From JAZKIX01 sp040384645 (GTDB lineage: Bacteria > Pseudomonadota > Gammaproteobacteria > Burkholderiales > Burkholderiaceae_D), in the NCBI GenBank assembly GCA_040384645.1, contig JAZKIX010000091.1:1-5118 (forward strand): DNA of 5,118 bases. Reading direction: 5' to 3'. Below the pieces are notes generated by a model. The model worked only from the letters and a program-made list of their open reading frames with translations, was not told the DNA's origin and did no database searches. Made by a program: the position numbers and the translations under genes. Position 1 is the first letter of the stretch. Every line of letters starts with the position of its first letter. Below, one piece after another: positions 1-5,118 of the stretch.

Positions 1-12
1 TTCAATTGCCAT
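1..12 (-). CDS. Start of an unidentified gene (first four codons, truncated by window edge)
   Basis: On the minus strand an ATG at 12-10 begins the peptide M-A-I-E and runs off the left edge. It is preceded by GGAG (plus positions 22-25) with a nine-base spacer, a good Shine-Dalgarno arrangement, and lies after an AT-rich stretch with a plausible extended -10. It would be read in the same direction as ftsK and lolA. Four residues cannot identify a gene. Many betaproteobacterial nucleoside diphosphate kinases begin M-A-I-E, so ndk is one guess, but it is only a guess. RarA, the usual neighbour after lolA, does not normally start this way. The call rests on the start context alone. Confidence 0.35.
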
Positions 13-21
13 CTGTAAAAA

Positions 22-25
22 CTCC
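22..25 (-). promoter_or_regulatory. Shine-Dalgarno site for the truncated minus-strand gene
   Basis: Plus-strand ctcc reads GGAG on the minus strand, nine bases before the ATG at 12. This is the main evidence that a gene begins at the left edge. Confidence 0.4.
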
Positions 26-73
26 AATAAAAAGAAAGGTTTAACGAATAATTGAGAATTCAATCAACCTTCG

Positions 74-82
74 ATTTTAGCA
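74..82 (-). promoter_or_regulatory. Candidate extended -10 promoter element
   Basis: The minus strand reads TGCTAAAAT here: a TAAAAT hexamer (one mismatch to TATAAT) directly preceded by TGC, the extended -10 pattern. No convincing -35 lies 16-18 bases upstream. Transcription would start near position 67, giving a leader of about 55 bases before the ATG at 12. In so AT-rich a region a match like this can arise by chance, so the call is tentative. Confidence 0.25.
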
Positions 83-116
83 CGAAACAGGTGATATTAG
101 AGAGGCAAGTTTCTAC

Positions 117-141
117 AAAAAGGTGCCGCAGGCCATCTTTT
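117..141. terminator. Terminator-like hairpin with A/T flanks, possibly bidirectional
   Basis: On the plus strand GGTGCC (122-127) faces GGCCATC (131-137) across a GCA loop. It forms a six-pair stem with one G-T pair and one bulged C, flanked by AAAAA (117-121) and TTTT (138-141). The run of T after the stem on either strand resembles an intrinsic terminator. It is too far from lolA (about 240 bases past its stop) to be its obvious terminator, and no plus-strand gene is visible to its left. It may be a secondary terminator or a chance structure. Confidence 0.25.
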
Positions 142-291
142 AGCTTGTTTTGAATTTATTTTCGAACTCGTTACTTAAATCGCATTTACCAATTTAGCCA
201 TATCAAAATTAACAAAAATTACATACAGCACATTATTTTATGGGGAGTATAAACGAAAATACCCCTTCAGCCGCTCGTTTTCATTGGTACT

Positions 292-319
292 TTAAAAATA
301 CTGCACCCAGTATTTTTAA
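292..319 (-). terminator. Perfect 12-bp hairpin downstream of lolA, candidate terminator
   Basis: The arms TTAAAAATACTG (292-303) and CAGTATTTTTAA (308-319) are exact inverted repeats around a four-base loop (CACC on plus, GGTG on minus). On the minus strand the hairpin lies about 60 bases after the lolA stop and its 3' arm carries five T in a row, as expected for an intrinsic terminator of the ftsK-lolA transcript. The stem has only two G-C pairs, so it is weaker than a classical terminator. The same symmetry would serve in the plus direction. It could instead be an mRNA-stabilising 3' structure or a protein-binding palindrome. Confidence 0.45.
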
Positions 320-380
320 CTGCGTGGAGGTCAATCAGGTCACCAAAACACACACGCGCAAACGATTCCACCTATGGCGC

Positions 381-1088
381 TTATTGGCCAAGGACATCGG
401 CATCCTTCGGCACTACAAATTTAAACTGATCGTCGCTCATAACAGGATTGCGCTCGAATTTCTTGAAAGTCAATAAAGAAACTTGTCCGAAAGAATCCCG
501 CAACTCCATTGCCTCCGGCATACCGCCGCGCAGACCAATTCCAATTTGTTCAAAGGTACTGTCTTTTGACTTGGGAGTCGCTTGCAGCCATTCCAATCCT
601 TCTTTAGCAATGCCTTCCTTCAGCGTAAAATTCTTTTCCAAATCATTGTTACCAAATAAAATCGCAGCTGGCGATGAGCCAAGTGCATCGCCCAATTTCT
701 TGACTGTTACCTGGTTCAAATCCTTGTCGTAAATATAGAGCTTTTCACCATCGGCCTGCAGCAATTGTTCGTAAGGCTTTTGATAAGACCAAATGAACTT
801 TCCTGGCCGAGCGAACATGAAAGTGCCCGTAGATGGCGTTGAAACTTTGGCGCGGCTGTCTGCCATCTTGACTTGACGCTGGGTAAATTCCCCTTTTGCC
901 GACTTGGTGCTGGCGATAAAAGATTTAAATTGCTCAAGCGCACTAGCGTCGGCCAATCTAGGCAATCCGACCATACAAACGATAGCGCATTGGGCTAGCA
1001 GCAATTTATTTCTAGAGTGCAGCACGCTTAATGAAGATTGAAATGAATGTGAATTTTTTACGGCCCATACATTAGTTAAATGTTTCAA
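381..1088 (-). CDS. lolA: Outer-membrane lipoprotein carrier protein LolA
   Basis: Periplasmic chaperone that takes lipoproteins released by the inner-membrane LolCDE complex and hands them to the outer-membrane receptor LolB. The product is 235 residues from the chosen start. A hydrophobic segment (about 29-43) followed by L-A-D-A-S-A forms a Sec signal peptide, with cleavage likely near residue 50. The mature part begins L-E-Q-F-K-S-F and contains F-T-Q-R (68-71), A-R-P-G-K-F-I-W (93-100) and D-G-E-K-L-Y-I-Y-D (113-121), all typical of LolA. R94 aligns with the functionally important Arg43 of mature E. coli LolA. The start is TTG at 1088, chosen because AAGGA lies six bases upstream. This gives an unusually long n-region. 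A GTG at 1025 (codon 22) would give a more usual signal peptide and a 214-residue protein but lacks a visible ribosome binding site. It starts nine bases after ftsK, probably in the same operon. Confidence 0.93.
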   Translation of the reverse strand: MKHLTNVWAVKNSHSFQSSLSVLHSRNKLLLAQCAIVCMVGLPRLADASALEQFKSFIASTKSAKGEFTQRQVKMADSRAKVSTPSTGTFMFARPGKFIWSYQKPYEQLLQADGEKLYIYDKDLNQVTVKKLGDALGSSPAAILFGNNDLEKNFTLKEGIAKEGLEWLQATPKSKDSTFEQIGIGLRGGMPEAMELRDSFGQVSLLTFKKFERNPVMSDDQFKFVVPKDADVLGQ

Positions 1089-1094
1089 ATGAAA

Positions 1095-1099
1095 TCCTT
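1095..1099 (-). promoter_or_regulatory. lolA ribosome binding site overlapping the ftsK stop codon
   Basis: The minus strand reads AAGGA here, six bases before the TTG at 1088. Its first bases overlap the ftsK TAA stop (1100-1098). This supports TTG as the lolA start and suggests translational coupling between ftsK and lolA. Confidence 0.6.
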
Positions 1100-3470
1100 A
1101 CTCAGTATTTCCTACTGGCACCAGAATTTCCCGGTTGCCGTTCGATTGCATGGTCGAAACCACGCCGCTTTGTTCCATTTGTTCCAACAGGCGCGCGGCC
1201 CGGTTATATCCGATCCGTAAATGACGTTGCACCAAGGATATCGAAGCGCGCCGGTTTTTTAGTACGATAGCCACTGCTTGATCGTATAGGGCATCGGCTT
1301 CGCCGCCCCCTCCAACCTCGCCAGCGATAGCGCCGTCTGCCCCTTCTTCCAAAGTGCCGCCTTCTAGGATGCCCTGGATATAGTTAGGTTCCCCTTGCGC
1401 CTTCAGATACTTGACGACCCGATGCACTTCTTCATCGGAAACAAAAGCGCCATGTACCCGTACTGGCAAACCCGTTCCTGGCGGCATATATAGCATATCG
1501 CCCATGCCGAGCAAAGCTTCCGCCCCCATCTGATCGAGAATAGTACGGGAATCAATTTTACTGCTGACCTGAAACGCGATCCGGGTCGGGATATTGGCCT
1601 TGATCAGGCCAGTGATGACGTCCACCGATGGTCGCTGTGTTGCCAAAATCAGGTGTAAGCCGGCCGCCCGTGCTTTTTGCGCAATGCGGGCGATCAACTC
1701 TTCGACTTTTTTCCCGACTACCATCATCAAGTCGGCCAATTCATCGATGATGATAACGATCGTAGGCAGTTTTTCTAGCGGTTCCGGCGCATCGGGAGTC
1801 AGGCTGAATGGATTAGGAATATGTTCTTCGCGTTTGGCTGCCTCAGCGATCTTGATGTTGTAACCGGCCAGATTACGTACCCCCAGCGTCGACATCAGCT
1901 TATAGCGCCGCTCCATCTCGCTCACGGCCCAATTAAGCGCATGTCCAGCTTGCCGCATATCGGTAACCACCGGCGCCAATAGATGTGGGATGCCTTCGTA
2001 GATCGATAATTCCAACATTTTGGGGTCGATTAAAATCAAGCGCACGTCGTTGGGATCGGACTTGTACAGCAACGACAGAATGGTGGCATTGATACCGACC
2101 GATTTGCCTGAGCCGGTAGTACCCGCCACCAGCAAATGTGGCATTTTCGCCAGATCGGCCACTACCGGATGCCCTGCAATATCCTTGCCTAAAGCAATGG
2201 TCAAACTCGACACGCCATCGTTATACACCTTGGAACCCAAAATTTCGGTCAGACGCACGATCTGGCGCTTAGGGTTGGGCAATTCCAGCCCCATATAATT
2301 TTTGCCAGGAATCGTCTCCACCACCCTGATCGAAGTCAGCGACAAAGAGCGCGCCAAATCGCGTGCCAGGCCAACGATCTGGCTACCCTTGACGCCGGTC
2401 GCTGGCTCAATTTCATAGCGGGTAATCACCGGACCGGGATAAGCGGCCACAACTTTGGCATCGACCCCGAAGTCGGATAATTTCTTTTCGATCAGGCGAC
2501 TGGTAAATTCCAGCGTCTCGACGCTGACCGTTTCCATGACAACGGCTGGCTCATCGAGCAACGACAGCGGCGGCAAATTGGTGTCCGGCATGTCGTGGAA
2601 CAAGGTCGATTGTTTTTCTTTTTCGACACGTTCGGATTTAGGCACCGAGGTGATTTGCGGCTCAATCTTGATATGCGGGCTTTCAGCGCGTTTCTCGACG
2701 TGTTTGGCGCGCTCATGCACAACTATTTCTTCGCGCTGCACGGCTGCGACGTGCCCCACTCTACGATCTTGATGCGCCAGATATTTATTTTTGATCCATT
2801 CGATTCCCAATTCGATAGAAGTGCCGATTTGCTCTGCTACGGCTAGCCAGGAGACATGGAAAAACAGGCTGAATCCAAGTAAAAATATTAATAGTAAAAA
2901 TAAGGTACCACCGGTAAAACCGAATGACGATTGTGCGCCACCGCCGATCAGCGCACCCAGCACGCCACCGGGCGAACGCGGCAATTGCACGGCGACGGAA
3001 TACATGCGCAAATATTCGAGTCCAAGACTACCGGTCAGAAGAAGCACAAAACCACAGGCACGAATCCAAGCTTCGTGCTGATGCTGCGGCTCGGCGACAA
3101 TTTGACGCATGAATCGGTCTGATAGTTGGCGATAACCATTCCACACCAGACGCAGCAACATGACGCACCACCACCAAGCGGACAGGCCAAATATAAATAG
3201 CAATAAATCGGCGCTCCAAGCGCCAACCCTGCCACCCAGATTGCCCATTTTCGGCACCACATTCGAATGCGACCAGCCCGGATCAGTTTTGGTATACGAC
3301 AACAAAATCAAAATCAAGAACACCGCCAGCGCCGCCACTACGAACCAGCGCGCTTCGGACAACAGGCGTACCAAACGATTTGGCAACGGCTGACGCTCAG
3401 TGGTGCTGCGGGTATACGCTTTGGCCCCTTTACTATTATTGGTCTGATTCGTTTTGGTCGTTTTGTTCAT
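1098..3470 (-). CDS. ftsK: DNA translocase FtsK
   Basis: Septum-anchored, ATP-driven double-stranded DNA pump that moves chromosome termini out of the closing division site and activates XerCD recombination at dif to resolve dimers. The protein is 790 residues. It begins with a charged tail, then four predicted membrane segments (about 42-58, 86-108, 138-156, 186-213). Next come a short, highly charged linker (about 214-310) and the alpha/beta motor (about 311-700). The motor has Walker A G-T-T-G-S-G-K-S at 450-457 and Walker B I-V-I-I-I-D-E at 571-577, followed by the family motif T-Q-R-P-S-V-D-V-I-T-G (611-621). A Gly/acidic hinge (about 702-727) leads to a winged-helix gamma domain (about 728-787) that in this family reads the KOPS polarity signals. 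E. coli FtsK is far longer (1329 residues) because of its linker; this compact form resembles SpoIIIE and many betaproteobacterial FtsKs. No strong Shine-Dalgarno precedes the ATG, but no later start would keep the first membrane segment. lolA follows nine bases on. Confidence 0.97.
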   Translation of the reverse strand: MNKTTKTNQTNNSKGAKAYTRSTTERQPLPNRLVRLLSEARWFVVAALAVFLILILLSYTKTDPGWSHSNVVPKMGNLGGRVGAWSADLLLFIFGLSAWWWCVMLLRLVWNGYRQLSDRFMRQIVAEPQHQHEAWIRACGFVLLLTGSLGLEYLRMYSVAVQLPRSPGGVLGALIGGGAQSSFGFTGGTLFLLLIFLLGFSLFFHVSWLAVAEQIGTSIELGIEWIKNKYLAHQDRRVGHVAAVQREEIVVHERAKHVEKRAESPHIKIEPQITSVPKSERVEKEKQSTLFHDMPDTNLPPLSLLDEPAVVMETVSVETLEFTSRLIEKKLSDFGVDAKVVAAYPGPVITRYEIEPATGVKGSQIVGLARDLARSLSLTSIRVVETIPGKNYMGLELPNPKRQIVRLTEILGSKVYNDGVSSLTIALGKDIAGHPVVADLAKMPHLLVAGTTGSGKSVGINATILSLLYKSDPNDVRLILIDPKMLELSIYEGIPHLLAPVVTDMRQAGHALNWAVSEMERRYKLMSTLGVRNLAGYNIKIAEAAKREEHIPNPFSLTPDAPEPLEKLPTIVIIIDELADLMMVVGKKVEELIARIAQKARAAGLHLILATQRPSVDVITGLIKANIPTRIAFQVSSKIDSRTILDQMGAEALLGMGDMLYMPPGTGLPVRVHGAFVSDEEVHRVVKYLKAQGEPNYIQGILEGGTLEEGADGAIAGEVGGGGEADALYDQAVAIVLKNRRASISLVQRHLRIGYNRAARLLEQMEQSGVVSTMQSNGNREILVPVGNTE

Positions 3471-3506
3471 ATTTTCTGTAACTACTGCGTTTTCTCGTTG
3501 AAAACG

Positions 3507-3512
3507 TCTATA
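3507..3512 (-). promoter_or_regulatory. Candidate ftsK-proximal -10 element
   Basis: The minus strand reads TATAGA, which would start transcription roughly 30 bases before the ftsK ATG. No good -35 lies at 16-18 bases. The tandem repeat at 3527-3552 covers that position, so an activator-dependent or repressed promoter is conceivable. The hexamer matches consensus at only four of six positions. Confidence 0.2.
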
Positions 3513-3526
3513 TGGAATTGCAAATA

Positions 3527-3552
3527 CAGTTTGCTGGCAAGCAGTTTGCCGG
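3527..3552. repeat. Tandem 11-base direct repeat upstream of ftsK
   Basis: CAGTTTGCTGG (3527-3537) is repeated as CAGTTTGCCGG (3542-3552), ten of eleven bases identical, with a four-base spacer and thus a 15-base period. It lies 57-82 bases upstream of the ftsK start codon. Two spaced copies could be a protein-binding site. No known regulator's site is recognised here. Confidence 0.45.
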
Positions 3553-3615
3553 TACTACGTGGTCGCGAAACCCATGGTGGCCAAAGCCATGCCGATATGC
3601 AATTTCGCGCGTTCG

Positions 3616-3623
3616 TCTATAAT
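3616..3623. promoter_or_regulatory. Overlapping back-to-back -10 hexamers (trxB plus strand, ftsK minus strand)
   Basis: On plus, 3618-3623 is a perfect TATAAT pointing toward trxB, but no recognisable -35 stands 17 bases upstream. On minus, 3621-3616 is TATAGA with TTGCAG (minus 3645-3640) 18 bases upstream, a partial -35 match, pointing toward ftsK. Transcripts would carry leaders of roughly 190 bases (trxB) and 140 bases (ftsK). The perfect plus hexamer is the strongest promoter-like sequence in the gap. Confidence 0.3.
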
Positions 3624-3648
3624 CTTAACCAGTTTTTGGCTGCAATAC

Positions 3649-3659
3649 GGAATAATTCC
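3649..3659. repeat. Short perfect palindrome GGAATAATTCC
   Basis: Five-base arms GGAAT and ATTCC flank a single central A. It lies about 25 bases beyond the perfect TATAAT, just past where a trxB transcript would begin, a position suited to an operator. At this length it could also be chance. Confidence 0.25.
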
Positions 3660-3819
3660 CGAACTCTTGCGTTTGCTCTTTTGTTTGCCGATTCCGCAGC
3701 CATATCACAAACAACTTGCAAACAACGCTCAAGCAACTCTCCCAGCTTTACAACGAGCTAAACAAATCCGGCATTTCTTAATACATCACTCTTAACACAT
3801 CACTTCAGGCGACTATCTT

Positions 3820-4776
3820 ATGTCCATAGCAAAACATGCCCGCGTCTTGATCCTTGGCTCCGGCCCAGCCGGCTATTCCGCAGCAGTCTACGCTGCCCGC
3901 GCCAACCTCAATCCGGTATTAATTACCGGTGTAGAGCAAGGCGGCCAACTGATGACCACCACCGATGTCGAAAACTGGCCAGCGGACCCAATGGGTGTAC
4001 AAGGGCCGGAACTGATGCAGCGCTTCCTGCAACACGCCGAGCGTTTTAATACCGAAATCATTTTCGATCACATCCACACCACCAAGCTGGATGAAAAACC
4101 GATTCGCCTGATCGGCGACAGCGGCGAATATACCTGCGATTCGCTCATTATCGCCACCGGCGCCTCAGCGCAATATTTGGGATTGCCATCAGAAGAAGCT
4201 TTCATGGGCAAAGGCGTGTCGGCCTGCGCCACCTGTGATGGTTTCTTCTACCGTGGTCGGGAAGTTGCCGTTATCGGCGGCGGCAATACAGCGGTGGAAG
4301 AAGCGCTGTATCTATCCAATATAGCCACCAAAGTCACGCTAGTACATCGCCGCGACAAATTCCGTGCTGAAGCTATCTTGATTGACCGCTTGTTGGCAAA
4401 AGTAGCAGAAGGCAAAATTGACATCAAATACAACCACACGCTAGAAGAAATCACTGGCGATGACAGTGGCGTCACCGGCATGAATATTAAATCGACCATT
4501 GATGGTGCAGTCCTCCCTGTCACCCTGCATGGCGTGTTTATTGCCATCGGCCATAAGCCCAACACCGGCATCTTTGAAGGCCAGCTTGACATGAAAAATG
4601 GCTATATTAAAACCAAAACCGGACTGGAAGGTATGGCGACCGCGACTACAGTGCCAGGTGTATTTGCCGCCGGCGATGTGCAAGATCATATCTACCGCCA
4701 AGCGATCACCAGTGCTGGCACCGGCTGTATGGCAGCGCTCGATGCGCAGCGTTATCTGGAAGGCCTGGAAAGCTGA
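3820..4776 (+). CDS. trxB: Thioredoxin-disulfide reductase (NADPH)
   Basis: Cytoplasmic flavoenzyme that uses NADPH to reduce thioredoxin, supplying electrons to ribonucleotide reductase, peroxidases and general disulfide repair. The product is 318 residues, the normal size of the low-molecular-weight bacterial class. The FAD-binding Rossmann motif is G-S-G-P-A-G (13-18). The redox-active site is C-A-T-C (136-139) inside the inserted NADPH domain, which also has G-G-G-N-T-A (153-158) and the NADP-phosphate-contacting H-R-R-D-K-F-R-A (176-183). The second FAD motif F-A-A-G-D-V (282-287) closes the FAD domain. A modest AGG at 3807-3809 precedes the ATG by ten bases. The gene is divergent from ftsK, and an Smr-family gene follows 27 bases downstream, probably in the same transcript. 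All catalytic residues are present; nothing suggests transfer or decay. Confidence 0.98.
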   Translation: MSIAKHARVLILGSGPAGYSAAVYAARANLNPVLITGVEQGGQLMTTTDVENWPADPMGVQGPELMQRFLQHAERFNTEIIFDHIHTTKLDEKPIRLIGDSGEYTCDSLIIATGASAQYLGLPSEEAFMGKGVSACATCDGFFYRGREVAVIGGGNTAVEEALYLSNIATKVTLVHRRDKFRAEAILIDRLLAKVAEGKIDIKYNHTLEEITGDDSGVTGMNIKSTIDGAVLPVTLHGVFIAIGHKPNTGIFEGQLDMKNGYIKTKTGLEGMATATTVPGVFAAGDVQDHIYRQAITSAGTGCMAALDAQRYLEGLES

Positions 4777-4803
4777 TTTTCACCTCTTCTTTTGGCTGCC
4801 TGT

Positions 4804-5118
4804 ATGCCTGCTTCGTTGAAAAATTTTGCCGACCTCAAATCCCTGCGCGGCGCCTTGAAAGTGCAGGAAGAGGCACGTATTAAAGCAGAAGCAGAACGGC
4901 GCCAAATCGAGAAAAAAGCGCGCGAAGAAGCTAACATCTTTCGCGCCAGTGTTGGCAATGTCGCGCCCTTGCTCACGCACGACAAGGTCAGCCTGCACTT
5001 GCCACGCCCCGAGCCAATCGCGCGCCAGCACTTGGCCGATGAGCAAGCGGCGCTGGCACAATCGCTGTCGGACGATTTCGATGTCGAAAGCTTGCTCGAC
5101 AGCGACGATTCACTCAGC
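4804..5118 (+). CDS. Smr/MutS2-family protein, N-terminal part (truncated by window edge)
   Basis: The frame opens with ATG at 4804 and stays open to the edge, giving 105 residues. It starts M-P-A-S-L-K-N-F-A-D-L-K, then has a strongly charged Lys/Arg/Glu/Ala-rich stretch (about 18-45) that should form a helix or coiled coil. Further on are a Pro-rich segment around L-P-R-P-E-P (72-77), L-A-D-E-Q-A-A-L (82-89) and an acidic D-D-F-D-V-E-S-L-L-D (92-101). This pattern matches the N-terminal extension of small Smr proteins found next to trxB in Burkholderiales, which end in an Smr domain with nuclease or nicking activity. That domain lies outside the window, so catalytic residues cannot be checked. 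No clear Shine-Dalgarno precedes the ATG; TTG at 4816 is an alternative start. It probably shares the trxB transcript. Confidence 0.75.
   Translation, partial: MPASLKNFADLKSLRGALKVQEEARIKAEAERRQIEKKAREEANIFRASVGNVAPLLTHDKVSLHLPRPEPIARQHLADEQAALAQSLSDDFDVESLLDSDDSLS

Larger units (their letters stand above)
13..380. other. AT-rich intergenic region between lolA and the left-edge gene
   Basis: No convincing gene lies in this stretch. It is AT-rich (about 32% GC over the leftmost 240 bases by hand count). It holds the two hairpins listed at 117-141 and 292-319, the candidate -10 at 74-82, and a small imperfect hairpin near 242-264 (GGGAGTAT facing ATACCCC with one bulged A). The plus-strand frame from 240 to 476 has no ribosome binding site and its second half runs antisense to lolA. 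The region is best read as the lolA 3' end plus the promoter and leader of the next minus-strand gene. Confidence 0.6.
3471..3819. other. Divergent intergenic region between ftsK and trxB
   Basis: About 350 bases separate the two divergent starts, so both promoters should be here. Visible elements are a TATAAT on plus at 3618-3623 overlapped by TATAGA on minus, a second TATAGA on minus at 3512-3507, an 11-base tandem repeat at 3527-3552, and a GGAATAATTCC palindrome at 3649-3659. No RNA gene or convincing small ORF is seen. The plus-strand frames crossing this region (for example 3559-3795, with a GTG start and no ribosome binding site) look like chance openings. Confidence 0.6.

Noticed and set aside
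240..476. Plus-strand frame of 78 residues left of and into lolA
   Set aside because: No ribosome binding site, no recognisable motif, and its second half is antisense to the well-supported lolA.
2455..3122. Several plus-strand frames opposite the ftsK linker and membrane region
   Set aside because: They are antisense shadows of a continuous, well-conserved ftsK frame.
1098..3470. Truncated ftsK, because it is much shorter than the E. coli protein
   Set aside because: Membrane, motor and gamma domains are all present; only the variable linker is short, which is normal in many lineages.
3471..3540. Possible LexA (SOS) box upstream of ftsK, since ftsK is SOS-linked in E. coli
   Set aside because: CTGT and ACAG half-sites occur but never in the required CTGT-N8-ACAG arrangement.
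3267..3761. Plus-strand frame of 164 residues running from antisense ftsK into the intergenic region
   Set aside because: The first part mirrors ftsK codons; the rest has no family features or ribosome binding site. A chance opening is the simplest explanation.
3559..3795. Plus-strand frame of 78 residues just upstream of trxB, with a repeated M-V-A-K at its start
   Set aside because: GTG start, no Shine-Dalgarno, and the frame covers the likely trxB promoter. The peptide repeat comes from an imperfect 15-base nucleotide repeat (11 of 15 identical by eye) and is not persuasive as coding.
4248..4701. Minus-strand frames opposite trxB
   Set aside because: They are shadows of the trxB codons, with no independent start signals or domains.
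4752..5061. Minus-strand frames opposite the trxB end and the Smr-family gene
   Set aside because: The plus-strand frame matches a known family pattern and is open to the edge; the minus frames show no features.

Overview
The window is a piece of a proteobacterial chromosome carrying housekeeping genes. Protein features and gene order point to a betaproteobacterium of the order Burkholderiales, possibly Oxalobacteraceae: a compact FtsK of about 790 residues, an ftsK-lolA pair divergent from trxB, and an Smr-family gene just after trxB. The assignment is from memory of family and gene order, not a database search. Base composition is intermediate in the genes and clearly AT-rich at the left end (about 32% GC over positions 1-240 by hand count).

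Layout. Positions 1-12 (minus) appear to hold only the first four codons of a further gene, preceded by a good ribosome binding site. Positions 13-380 are AT-rich and probably non-coding, with a perfect 12-bp hairpin about 60 bases beyond the lolA stop and a second terminator-like hairpin further left. Positions 381-1088 (minus) are lolA, the periplasmic lipoprotein carrier, apparently using a TTG start. Positions 1098-3470 (minus) are ftsK, the DNA translocase of the division septum. Only nine bases separate ftsK from lolA, and the lolA ribosome binding site overlaps the ftsK stop, so the two are probably co-transcribed. Positions 3471-3819 are a divergent regulatory region. Positions 3820-4776 (plus) are trxB, thioredoxin reductase. 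From 4804 to the right edge is the N-terminal part of an Smr/MutS2-family protein, cut off before its catalytic Smr domain.

How the genes relate. The leftward unit serves the cell envelope and chromosome: FtsK clears and resolves chromosome termini at the septum, and LolA ferries lipoproteins to the outer membrane. The rightward unit begins with thiol-redox homeostasis (TrxB) and continues with a putative nucleic-acid-acting Smr protein. All four main reading frames are intact with their key residues present. I found no mobile element, CRISPR array, RNA gene or phage-like region, and no evidence of a new biological system. The points worth checking are the lolA start codon, the apparent break in the usual ftsK-lolA-rarA order at the left edge, and several small repeats and hairpins in the two intergenic regions.
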